Under the pieces are notes generated by a model. That model ran no database searches and had not been told where the DNA came from. It worked only from the letters and a program-made list of their open reading frames with translations. A DNA stretch of 64,000 bases from Apus apus (Eukaryota; Chordata; Aves; Apodiformes; Apodidae), in NCBI RefSeq assembly GCF_020740795.1, contig NC_067305.1, positions 1,240,001-1,304,000 on the forward strand, in the 5' to 3' direction. Positions 49,001 to 61,000 of this stretch are shown piece after piece (position 1 is the first letter of the stretch; the number at the start of each line of letters is the position of its first letter). The translations under genes were made by a program, and so were the position numbers.

Positions 49001-52000
49001 GCTCTGAATCTGGCATCCAATGGGCAGCCTGGTTTATTATACCAAAAGGAAACAGGCAGTTGCTGTCATTAACTGAAATATAACTGTCTTGTCTGCCAAA
49101 ATTCACAGTCTTTTTGCTTTGTTTTAAAGACAGATCAACTTTTATCAGGACTTCAATACTCTCTAGAGCACAAGTCTTATAACGAGCAGCTGAGGGAACT
49201 GGGATTGTTTAGTTTGGAGGAGGCTGAGGGGAGATCTCCCTCTCTGCAGCTCCTGGAAAGGAGGTTGGAGTGAGGAGGGGTGTCGGTCTCTTCTTCCAAG
49301 TAATTGGCAACTGGATGAGAGGAAATGACCCCAAGTTGCATGAGAGGAGATTTATATTGGGTATTAGGAACAATTTCTCTACTGAAAGAGAGGTCAGGCA
49401 CTGGAACAGGCTGCCCAGGACAGTGGTGGAATCACCATCCCAGCAGGTATTAAAAAAAATGTGCGGACATAACACTTCAGGACATGGTTTAGTTGGCACG
49501 GTGGTGTTGGATTGATGGTTGGACTTGATGATCTTAGAGGTCCTCTCCAACCTTAATGACTCTATGACTCTCTGCAAGGGAGCTGCAGCAAAGATTGCAG
49601 TTATACACAGGAAATGTATGGGGCTGGTCTGCGATGAAGCTGCAGGAGCAACGAGCAGTTTCAGAATGGTCATGCCTTCAATTTCTCCTTTTTCTTTAAT
49701 AAGCATTTTCTGGCATTACCAGCCTAGAAGCCTCTTTCTCAAAAGAGTGTCCTAGATAGTTAATCCACCAGTGACTCCTCCTTAATACCAAAATGAAAAC
49801 AAACATCCAACCCTCTGAGACAAAGGTGGAGAAAGACTTTGTCATCATTTCTCTTCAATGCAAATTAATTTAAGCCTGAAGTGATGCCAGTTTGAGAGGA
49901 AGCATCTTGGAATTAAAAAAAAACAACCCAGCATGCATATCAAAAGCTACAATGTGCACCTCATAGAAAAACTTGTGACACAAGGTAGCATTACAGGGGA
50001 AAAAAATAGTAAATTAAGCAAAGGCAACTGTTGGTCTTCCAAATTTCAGTTCTGATCACTGAACAGTCCGTCCTTACCAACACAAAAACGATCCCATGCC
50101 ATGTGCTATTCAAACCCACAAACCACCACCTGTTAGGCCAAAATGAAAAACTTTCCTTTGTTTCTGGATTCCACCTAAGCAGGTGTTTGCCCTGTAACTG
50201 AAGAGCCCCTCACTGAACATTGACAGGTAGAGCTCTGAGAGAGAGTCACGTTCTGCTGTCTTTGTTCCAGCCTTTTGAGTTTGGGACTATTTTACATTTT
50301 TCTGGCAGCACATTCTATGCCATTTTATATGTTGCCCCCATCAACATGCATCCAGAAAGATGGCAAAAGCAGCACTGAATGCATACAGGAAAGAAAACTG
50401 TCATTTTATAGATGACATCCATTAAAAAGTGACATTTAAAGAGAAGACAAGTGCTTTCAGGTATCACATCTGCCCTCCCAGCAGCACACAGGGCTTCTGA
50501 TCACATTGCTCCCTCCTCTTGGCCTGGGGAAACACACCCTGCAGAAATGGCTGCATAGACAGAAACTATGAAATCAAGAAATCAGAGAGAACCAAGTTTC
50601 ACATCAGCATTTAAACAGAGCAACTGACTACATGAAGTGCCATCAGGCAGACATTCAGGGAAGGAGCACTCAGCCAGATGATGGTTTCAGCCAGCTGCCT
50701 TCCTCTGAAATGTGCAGTGATGGACAATTTTGCCTTGAAAAATCCCCCAAATTCAGTCCATCAGATGTGCAGAGATAGTATAAGATGGTGAGGTACTGGA
50801 ACAGTTTGCCCAGGAAGGTTGTTGATGCCCCATCAACAACCCTGGAGGTTTTTAAGGTCAGCTTGGATGAGGTTTTTGTGCAACCTGGTCTAGTGGGAGG
50901 GGTCCCTGCTCATAGCAGGGAAGGTTGGAACTAGATGATCTTTAAGATCCCTTCCAACCTTAACAATTCTATGATTCTACAGAAAGAAACCAAGACAGAA
51001 TCTTTGTCATCACCTGCTTTATCCTGCCCACATTTGCAGCTTTGATAATACTTTGCTTGTCCTACTGCCCAGGTCCTGGAAAGCACAAACCCAACAGGTG
51101 AGTATTAAGAGACAGGGCAACTTTTCCCTGTCTTTTTGGAGCTGTGAGTGAAGTGCCATCACTGCTGCCCCATGCTCAAAGTCTTCCCTCTCCACACACT
51201 AACTAGTACGTGAAAGGCCACGAGTGTCACAAAGCCAGTGGGAACTTCAGTCCCCAACTCTACACTCAGAAGAAAGCTGACCATCCTGCAGGATGTGACC
51301 AGGACACCCAGCTGGTGGCAATGGGAGACTCCAGCTCCTCACCTTCAATTTACTTTGTAAAATGGAAACTTGTGCTTCTGGGTCTTACGCCAAGCCTGAA
51401 GGTTTTTCTTCAATCCCTCAGATCTTCAGGACCTCAAGTAATAAAAACCAATGGACATCAGGGATGACACTTAGCCAAGGTGGGCTTCTAGGGGGCCAGA
51501 GGCACAAAGTAGAAATGAAACCAAGCAGGCTCCAAGAGCAGAAAAACCTGTGTCTTATCTTAGCTGTTGTAACCCCCAAGACCTTAAGACTGTGTGGACA
51601 AAGCAAGCAGGAGGTACATCCTGCTGTTGGTGTTTCCATTACTGATGTGCACCTTGCTGAGATGGGCTGTTTTAAGGCCCAGCAGCCTGCCAGGAGCCTT
51701 GCAGTGCTTCAGAGATGCGTCTTGAGCTTTGGAGAGTTTTCACAAAATCTCTTAAAACTTGCCAATTACATAAAAACATTTCTCAAGTGCTCCAAACCCT
51801 TTGTGAGCTGCACCGATGCACCAACCAAAATTGCTCCCAATGCTCCAGTTGCTCAAATTGGTCCCAAGTCGCCTTAATTACCTGAGCTCTTACAGCCCAG
51901 AAGGAAAAAGGAAAATCCATACTCAGCCCTTCTGAACCAAACTGCATCACTGGAGGGTTGAGAGGACTGGCATTGGAAAGGGGTTTATATGGGAATTCGC

Positions 52001-55000
52001 ACAATAACTGAGGCTGCACTGTGTGTTACTGCCCAACTGCAACTGGAGAAAAACCAAGTGAAAATCCAAGAGCTCAGAAGGATGCTGTTAAGCAGTCCTT
52101 TAAACACAGTCACACCCACAAATCAGGAATTCCACCCTAAAAACTAATTGAGAACTCCCTGAAGCCATTCATTTCATGCACAGAAACACTACTCTGCTTT
52201 GCTGCTGTCCCACCTCACCCTCTGTGATGCAAGCAGCTGGGACGCCCTCCCATCCCATGGGAAGGGGAGGAGGGAGAGCAGATCAGGATGACCTGCACTA
52301 CTCCTGCTGTAAATATAAGGCAGCATCGATTTTATTCTACCTACGTCATTCCCACCTGTCCCTCTGCCACACAAGGGCTTGAGCAAGACAGCCTCTGCTC
52401 AGGTGGCCCCAGGGAGCTCATCCAGCCTCCACCAGGGAGGCAGAAAGTGCATTTGCACATCAAGCTTGAACTCACTAGAGGCTGACTTGGCAAATGAGGA
52501 TCTTTTCATGAAGATTACATGTGGTTTTCATGTCAGTTCACCATCAGGTTGTGCTTTGCTGGTCTCAGTGGCCATTTCAGCCACTGGAGATCTGGAGCCT
52601 AACTTACCTGGGGGGACAAAATATAAAGCAGAAACTAAGAATGGTAAACTCCAAGGGGAAGAAAAGTATAACTGCTAATTTAAACATCACCCTGCTAGGC
52701 AGCAAATGAAAGAGCAAAATAATCTTGACTAATTCTATTCTTGCAGAATCATAACATGGTCACCAGGATGGTCTCACATATTCAATACACTCATTTTGAA
52801 GGGGAGCATCCCAACATGTCCACAGTTTGAGTCACTAGGGACCGGCTTCCAACACCAGCCTTGCCAAATGACTGTGTGAACTCAGCTACCCTGTCTCAAA
52901 AGCAGCAGATCCTACAGAATCCTCCTACAGAAAAGCCTATGAAACAGCTGGGGATTCTCTGAACTACTAAATTCAGTGAAAGAGCAGGGGCTTGACTGGC
53001 TCCCAGCCCAGCACTCCCCAGCCTCTGTTGATGCCTTTCCTCTGGGAGCTCAGTGCTGGCTGAGGTTGAAGTGCTCCCAGATCTTCTGCAGAACTAGGAG
53101 GTGTCTGCCATGGTACAGGAACAGAGAGAATTTGAAGAGTAAATAGTTTGACAGAGCCTCATCAGAGAAAGCATCACCAAGTTTAAATGAAGATTTATTA
53201 ACCACTCTGGCTACATGGACCTTCAAAGCAGGGAGAGGTTATTTTGCAGAAGCCACCAAGTCCCATGTGAGACCATCGCTCAAAAACTGCTACCACAGGT
53301 ACTGCAAATCCAGCACACAGAACCAGGGAAGCCTGAACAGTGGCAGGCAGAGCACGGGCCAGAAGCTGAATTACACATCATTCCCCTGCCTGGCAGAGAT
53401 TTAATGTTATGCAATGCAGTTTTGAGCTATTTGGATTTTGGTGGGTCCCAAGCTCCCCACCAGCCCTGGTCACTAATGGTCCCAACAGCACTGCTGGTTT
53501 CACTCCTGCAAACAAGGCAAAGCTGCCTTGTTTTATAATCCGTTAATTCCTCCGGGTTCAGGAGATTGAGCTATTTCACACAGAACAAAGACATGAGCCT
53601 GTTGCATGTGGTGTTCCCATGCCCAGCTAATCTCCAGGCCCTTTCAGAAGCGGCAGCGGATCTGCCCAGGTCGGTCTTGTGACAGACACGAGGCCGTGAC
53701 CCGGGTCCCTTTGCTGGGTTCCCCAGGTCCCTGTGCAGCAGGGGCAGCCCCAGGTGTGCTCTGGGACCTGGCCCTTCCTTCCCAAACACACCTCATGCAA
53801 CAGGCAGGTCTGACACACTGGAGAACCCAGAGATGCAAACAGCCAGTTACCAACTTCTTTTTTTCTCCCAGGAAGTTCTTCCCACCCTCTCCCTCCAACA
53901 GCAATTTCAGCAAAGAGAACATGCAGAGTCAGCTAATTAGAGAGGAGATGAGGACTGTGCCCCCTCCATGAGTCTGCAAAGTGCTGCACACTCCTCACAC
54001 TGAACACAAACTGCACAGGCACTGATTGTACATCCTGAGCTTCATTTTCTGCAACTCCAGAGCTAAAGGCTGCAAAGCTGTACAGTGACCCACAGGGACA
54101 GCTCTTCCAACAGCTATTTGCCAGAGATGCAACTGTGCAGAATATGCAAGCTCCATGCTGTAAAATTTACACTCATAGAATGGTTTGGGTTGGAAAAGAC
54201 CTTCAGATCATCTAGAGCCAACCCCCTGCATGGGCAGGGACACCTCCCACCAGCCCAGGCTGCTCCAAGCCCCATCCAATCTGCCCTTCAACACTGCCAG
54301 GGATGGGGCAGCCACAGCTTCCCTGGGCAACCTGGGCCAGGGTCTCACCTCACAGTGAAGAATTTCCTCCTGATCTCTAACCTTAATCTCCCCTCTTTCA
54401 GTTTTAATCCCCTTGTCCTCTCACTCCATGCCCTATATATGCTGCTGTTCTTCAAATATAAATATAATATCTATTCTTATATTATTATATAGATATAATA
54501 TAAATATATCTTCTTCAAATAATCTTAAGAGAACCTTTCCCACTACACAGACTCTCTAGTTGTACACATTTGTATTTTGTAAACAGAGTTAGAGGTGGTT
54601 TTGTGGTATTCTAAGAAAGCTGGAAGAGAAGCAAAGGGGGTAACTCATATGGTGAAAGACTCGTGGCCTCTCCCCAGAGCTGTGAGACAGTGAAACAAGT
54701 GGTGGTTGGAGTGACCAGCAGCGCAGGTGGGCTGTGAACACTGGGACAACCAAGCACCTTGAACCTCCACATCTCCTCACAACCACAGCACGTCCTCTGA
54801 CTCAGCCTGGGTTATTCACCACAAGCCAGTGCAAAAACCCACACATAAGCTGGGGAAGCCACAAGAACACAGGATGGAAGAAGACGACACTTAATTAGGG
54901 GTTGACAGCATTTTCTGCTTAAATATGTGGGTGAGAAGAGACAAAGTGACAGAAAAACTGCTCCGATTACTTTTAGCTTTTTAATTACAGAAAATGTTTC

Positions 55001-58000
55001 CCAGAAAGTCCTGAGGTTAACTCAGCTACTGGCAACAGTGAAAAACTCAAACAAGTGCCAGGCTGCTTAGGAACAGAGTACTTCTAAGACCTACCTAAAG
55101 AAGGAACAACCCCAACGTTACCTTATTACTCTTGGCTCTTGTAGGGCTGCCTGGAGAGGTCAGGCTCCCTGGCCAGGGACTCAGGCTGCTGGTGATCCAG
55201 AGAGGAGGTGGTGAGCCTGGGAAAGCCAGCAGATGCTTTTCCTTTTGGTGTGCAGCTCCCCAGATGGGTAGGTGATCAACACCACGCTGCTCCACTGAGA
55301 AGGTCAGTGCTGATAAGGCTCAAGACAAAACTCACCCTGTCCAGGCCACCAGCTGGGATTTTTTACATTACCCTCTCTTTCTTGAGCTCATTTCATGTCA
55401 GCATTAAAGAACTTTTTGTTTCCAGCCCCTCACAGAGCCTTGATTTACCTTTCTGCAGCACCCCTGTCCTCCCATGGCTGTGAGGACATTCCTGCAGCCC
55501 ATGGATGTGCTGGTAGGGGCTCAGCACAGGTCGGCACAACAGCAACCACCCCGATGGAGGAAAACAAAAGTGGCTGCACTTGTTTGTTAGATAAACTGTG
55601 TTCACAACCATCAGTAGGCAGCAAATGCAGAGTGGGGGCTTGTGCCAGGAATTCTGCTTTGCCAAAGTCTTATGGAAAATAAGACATAGAAAACAGGCTG
55701 AGAGAGTTGGGATGTTCAGCCTGGAGAAGAGAAGGCTCCAGGGAGACCTTAGAGCAGCTTCCAGTGCCTGAAGGGGCTCCAGGAAAGCTGGGGAGGGGCT
55801 TTGGTCAAGGGCAGGGAGGGATGCGATGAAGGGGAAGGTTTTCAAGCTGAAAGAGGGGAGACTGAGATATGAGGAAGAAATTCTTTGCTGTGAGGGTGGT
55901 GAGACACTGGAACAGGTTGCCTAGGGAAGCTGTGGCTGCCCCATCCCTGACAGTGTTGAAGGGCAGGTTGGATGGGGCTTGGAGCAACCTGGGCTGGTGG
56001 GAGGTGTCCCTGCCCATGCAGGGGCATGGGACTAGATGATCTTTAAGGTCCCTTCCAACCCAAACCAGTCTGGGATTCTATGAGAATGACAATATTTTGC
56101 TCCTTTTGAGTTCCTGCACCAGCCACAGATGGATTTAGAAGTGGTGAAATACAACCATGAGGTATTCCCCTGATAGCAGCTTCTTATGGAGAACTCACAA
56201 ACAGCTTGGGCTCTGCAACTGCATAAAGCTTTGAAAATAGGTTCTGCCTGGCCCCATGGACGTGGTCACAGGCATCCAGTCTGATGTGACTAAAACTCTG
56301 TTCTTGGGCACAATCCCAAGGCAACCCAGCTTGCAGGCCTAGAGGGCAACAGCTCAGGAGATAGCTGAAGAACACTGTCAACTGGGTTATTAAACAAATT
56401 AAAATTAAAGGGGTCTATCATAATTTTTTATTAGAGACCTGGAAAGACTTCATGAGAAACCAAACCCCCCACCTAGGCCACCTTCCACTGTCCTGCTGCT
56501 ATTTATGAGTTCAAACAGTTGCCCCTCTCCCTGCACATGCATCTTTGAGAAAAGGAGGAGTGTTCACAGAGCATGTGCCTCAAAACCAGCAGCCTGTTCC
56601 CACCCCTGCTGCTCCCCCAGCACCACAGCCTGCTGGGGAAACCAGAGAGACACACCCACAGGATCAGACCATCCAGGGAGGACAGCACCCACTTTGGCTC
56701 CAGCTTTCCCACAGCCAGGCTGTGAGAGGAAGCATCTTCTGTGAGGGACACAACCAGCAGCTCAGTTCCCAACACTGCTGGTGGGAGCAGGGCCTGCTAA
56801 AGCTCACTCCCATCTAGACCAGCCAGACCGTCCTTGCAGGGGGAGCAGCAAACATTTCCCCCACCAGCTCTGCTGACATTCCCCAGCCTGGTGCTAAAGG
56901 TGCAATGATTGCAAGTTAATTACAGCACATAATGCCTGTAATTCCCACAGGCACAGATGGGAACTGGTCTCATGCTGGTCGGATCCCAGAGAGCACATGG
57001 GCACCATATCCCTGTCGGGAGCGAGGAACCTGCCAGGCCTCTGGAGACTCAGCCTGGGCTACAGGGACACGCTTGGCAGCCCAAAAAGAGGAACAGGAAT
57101 CATGAAACGTGACAGAAACATGAGCAGCACGTGATGAGAAGGGCTCTCTGAGCCTTTGTAGGGTATGGCACAGCCGTGGCAGACCTATTTCTGGACCCAA
57201 CTGTGACTTGAAGGCACGTTCATGAAGAATGGGAATACTGGAATTCCTGCTGCTGCTTTGCAGGCTGCAACCACCTTATATGGGAAAATTGTATTTAATA
57301 TCGTGCATCAGACGACAGCCCACAATGGTCATGCCAGAGAGTCACTTCAATAATCGTTCCCAAATTATGCACTGCTCATACTAAATCCACCCAGGTCATT
57401 CCCTGAGGAGCCCTTCTGGAGAGGCCCAGCGAGCTTCCCAAGTGGAACATGTGGCAGCAGCTTTGCCAGACGCAGACCCGGCAGCGGCACAACGGGCTAT
57501 TATATACAGGTCAATGCCAAATGCTAGTTAATGAAAATTAAATTAATCATCCTTCATCCTGGCTTCTTGGGGATTCGTTCTCCAGCCAGTCCTGACACCA
57601 ACAGAGATAGGCTCAGGATCCTTCAGGGCAGAGCCCAGCTCTCCCAGGCCCCAGAATTCCAGCTTCCCTATTTGTTTTCAGCCAATTCATGTCTTAAAGG
57701 AAAATTAATTTGCCAGAGTAGCCTGAATTCTATTTTTATTGCCTTCCTCCTTCCCTGAAGCTGAGCCGTGACTTATTGACTGTGAAGTAACTGCAGGGTC
57801 TTTAAAAGTTCAAGGCACAGGGTGTTTTTCTGCCTGTTTTTGCCTAGCTGACTGCCTCTGTCGTCATCTTCCCTAGCATCATTTCACGGGCAAGAGGCAT
57901 GTGACATCCAACTAAGCTGTGAACCATAATCATCCTGGGGATGCTGTTTACATTTGATTTTTCCTCAAGCTGATAAACTCCCTCCAATTTCCCTCTCCAT

Positions 58001-61000
58001 CACTTTGGTATGGATTGAACTGTTTGTGCCCCACGGGGTGGAATTCTTCTCTTATCTCTAATCTTCCTGCTGAAAAAATAATGCTTCCAGCCACCCTTCA
58101 AAAGTCTCTTCAAAGTTACCACTGCAAAGAGGAAAGAGCTACAATACTGCTCCTCATCTGCTGCAATCAGCTCTCTCCCAGGGCTTCTTGCAGGTGGCCT
58201 TGCAGGTGCCACCAGCATCCAGCACACTCAGCACCAGTGGCTGGGGCCAGGATCTCCACTTTGCTATCTCCAGCTCTGGGTACAGTGAGACAACTGTTGA
58301 ACAAGAGCATAAATCCTTGTTAAATCTTTTCAGCTCCCTAAAGCAGAAGAAGTCAACCCTGAAGAACATGTTGGAGGCTTCTGCTCAGGCTCTAAGCCAT
58401 AAACGATGGGCAGACTGCAACCACGTAACAGGAGACGTGAGAAATGGCAGTAAGTCAGACATCAACTCTACTTCCCTGTTGGGCTGAGAATTTCTACCTC
58501 TGCAAGATGGTGGAGGCCAGCTTTGCTGTCAGTTTTGTACCACCAGCTCTCCAATAACTTGAGCTCCCATGGATAAAAGGGGGTTTCCAGACCCTCTGTC
58601 TACAGGCTGCACCCAGGCAGAGGGATGACAATGTGTCCTCTCCTCACCCAACCGTTTCTGGGGTCGGGGCACCCTAGCCTGAATGATCCCAGTGCTCACC
58701 TGTCACTCCAACACACACAGAACCTCAGCTCCTGCTGACAGCTCTGCTCTCTGCTCCAAAGCTGGCAAGCAGTCCCTTGTACTCCCTGCAGCCCGTTTTC
58801 TGGGGCAAGAGGGGACAGATTTGGGGAAAAGACACAGCAGCTGCTTAGACCCATTAGATTTTTAAACTCCCTACTCAAGCACAGTGGTTACAAAACTTTT
58901 ACAAAGCTCAAAGCTGGGTTCTCAGAAAATTTGACCCAGGTGTTCATGCACAAGCTCCGCTGCTGGCACCAAGTAAGGTTGTCTCTCTTAAAGGCTTCCA
59001 AGAGCTCCCTTCAGAAAACTCTACATGCCTCCAGTCAATCTGATGTTCAGCCCCTCTCCTCCATCCAGTTTTACTCCTGTAACCAGCTCACCTCTGGGGA
59101 AGGTCCCTGCCAGCCCCCACCATGCTCTGCACTAACCCCACCATGTTCATTCAGCAGCAGTGCAGCACTCAGCCACCCTCACTCCACATCAAAGAGCCAG
59201 GGAGCAGATTTTGGCTGTGCTGGGAACTCCTCATCAACAGCACAAGCATTAAGGTGAGCAGCACAAAGCTCTGTGCAGATGGGTCATGAGCACCTCCCCA
59301 TCTCCAGCACTGCTCCCAGGGCTGTGTGTGCTCCATTGGATTGGTCACCAGCAGCTTTGAAACAGTCAACAAAACAGCAAGGTGTTCAGCACAAGCCCCC
59401 TCTGCTCCCAGGCACACAGCATTCCCATCTGCTGCACCCAGGACCACGCAGCACAGCCAGCAGTGCTGACCCAAGCTCTGCAGCACAGCCCATCCAGGGC
59501 CACCTCCAGTGCCCCCAGGTTTGTTCTCTTCCAGAAAATACTCGTTATCCACTGTGTACATTGTCCCCAGCCCTCCTGGGAGCTCCAGCTGCTAGTGTGG
59601 CTGAGGCCAAGTGACACAACTTGGATGCTACCCAAGCGAGGAGTAAGCAACTTGACTTGAACAATCAAAGCACCGGTGAGATTCCTGGCTCTGATTCATC
59701 TTTTTTTACTATCAGTGTAAGGTAAGACAGCCTACAGGTTCATACATCCAGATTTACTTGGAAAGGGAAGAAAAACACACAGTCCCTGCTTAAAAGCCCT
59801 CCTAAGCAGCAGTTTTACAGAGACCTTGTCTTGACCTGAGCAACAAGCCTCAACCCTCCCAAAAACCAGAAAGGTGACAGAGAAATAAGAAGGATAAATG
59901 ACATTTTAATGATTCACGGGCAAGAGAGACTCTCTTTTGCTCCCTCAGCATCACCAGCTGGAAGCCCACCAGCCACACCCTGCTGTGCTGGGAGCACAGT
60001 CCCCAAAAAAGAGGTGTGAGTGGTGGGTGGGAAGCACCAGGAGCAGCCTCAGGACAGGTCTGCACAGCCTCAGCCCCTCCATTTTCCCTGCAGCACCGAG
60101 GAACCAAAGCAGGAGGGCTGGGGACAACTTGCCCCTTGTTCAATCTCAGCACCTTAGCAAAAATCACACGTTAGATCCAGCCCCCTCAGCGCAGCAGATG
60201 ACAACTCTGAAATAATCATGGCTTCTGCTGCAGCTCGTTGGGTTTCAGATCTAATGGTCCTCATTTAAAGCTCGAGGACAAGGAGGCTGCTGTCACGGCA
60301 CAACCAGAGCCCGGCGGCCTCACAGCAGGCTCTGAAGCGACTCCAGGCTCAGGCAGGTGCTCAGGGGCTTCGCGCGGGGCCCACAGAGGATCACGCCCGC
60401 CCAAGAGCAGAGGGGCTGCTCAATCACCTGCGAAACGAAAGCTGACGAATTTGGGGTGGTTAACGAGCTATAAACGCTGAGGCAGCGCAGGCAGGTGCGC
60501 TCGCCCGGCCCCACACGCCTGATCGTATCAGCCGAGGAACCCACCCCCCTCCGCGCGCGCTGCCGGCGGCGGGGCCAGCTCGGGCCCCCCCGAGGCGGCT
60601 CCCGGAGCTACCGGGGGCTGCCGGACCCCGCGGGGGAGCACGGGGAGCACGGCACGATCCTGCAGCCCCCGGGGGAGGCGAACGCCCGCGGCCCATCCCC
60701 GGAGCAGCGGAGGGAGCGCAGGGCGGACCCCCCCCCCGCAGAGCCCACCGCGGCCGCTCCGCTCCGCCCGGGGCCGGTACCGGGCCGGGAGAAGCCCCGG
60801 CGCCGGGCTCTGCAGGTTCCTCCGGCGGCCGCAGCTGCCCCTGCCCGGCAAACCCGGGTCCGCGGTGCGGCGGGGGCAGCCCCGGTGCCCGGGGGTCCCG
60901 AGCGGCAGCCCCGGGGCGGGTCTGCGGGGGGCGAGCGGCAGCCCCCCGGTACCGGCTTGCGACAGACGGAACCACGCGTTACCGGGGAGGGCGATGGGCT

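Noticed and set aside
49209-49706. 165-aa minus-strand frame
   Set aside because: Antisense reading of CR1 fragment 6.
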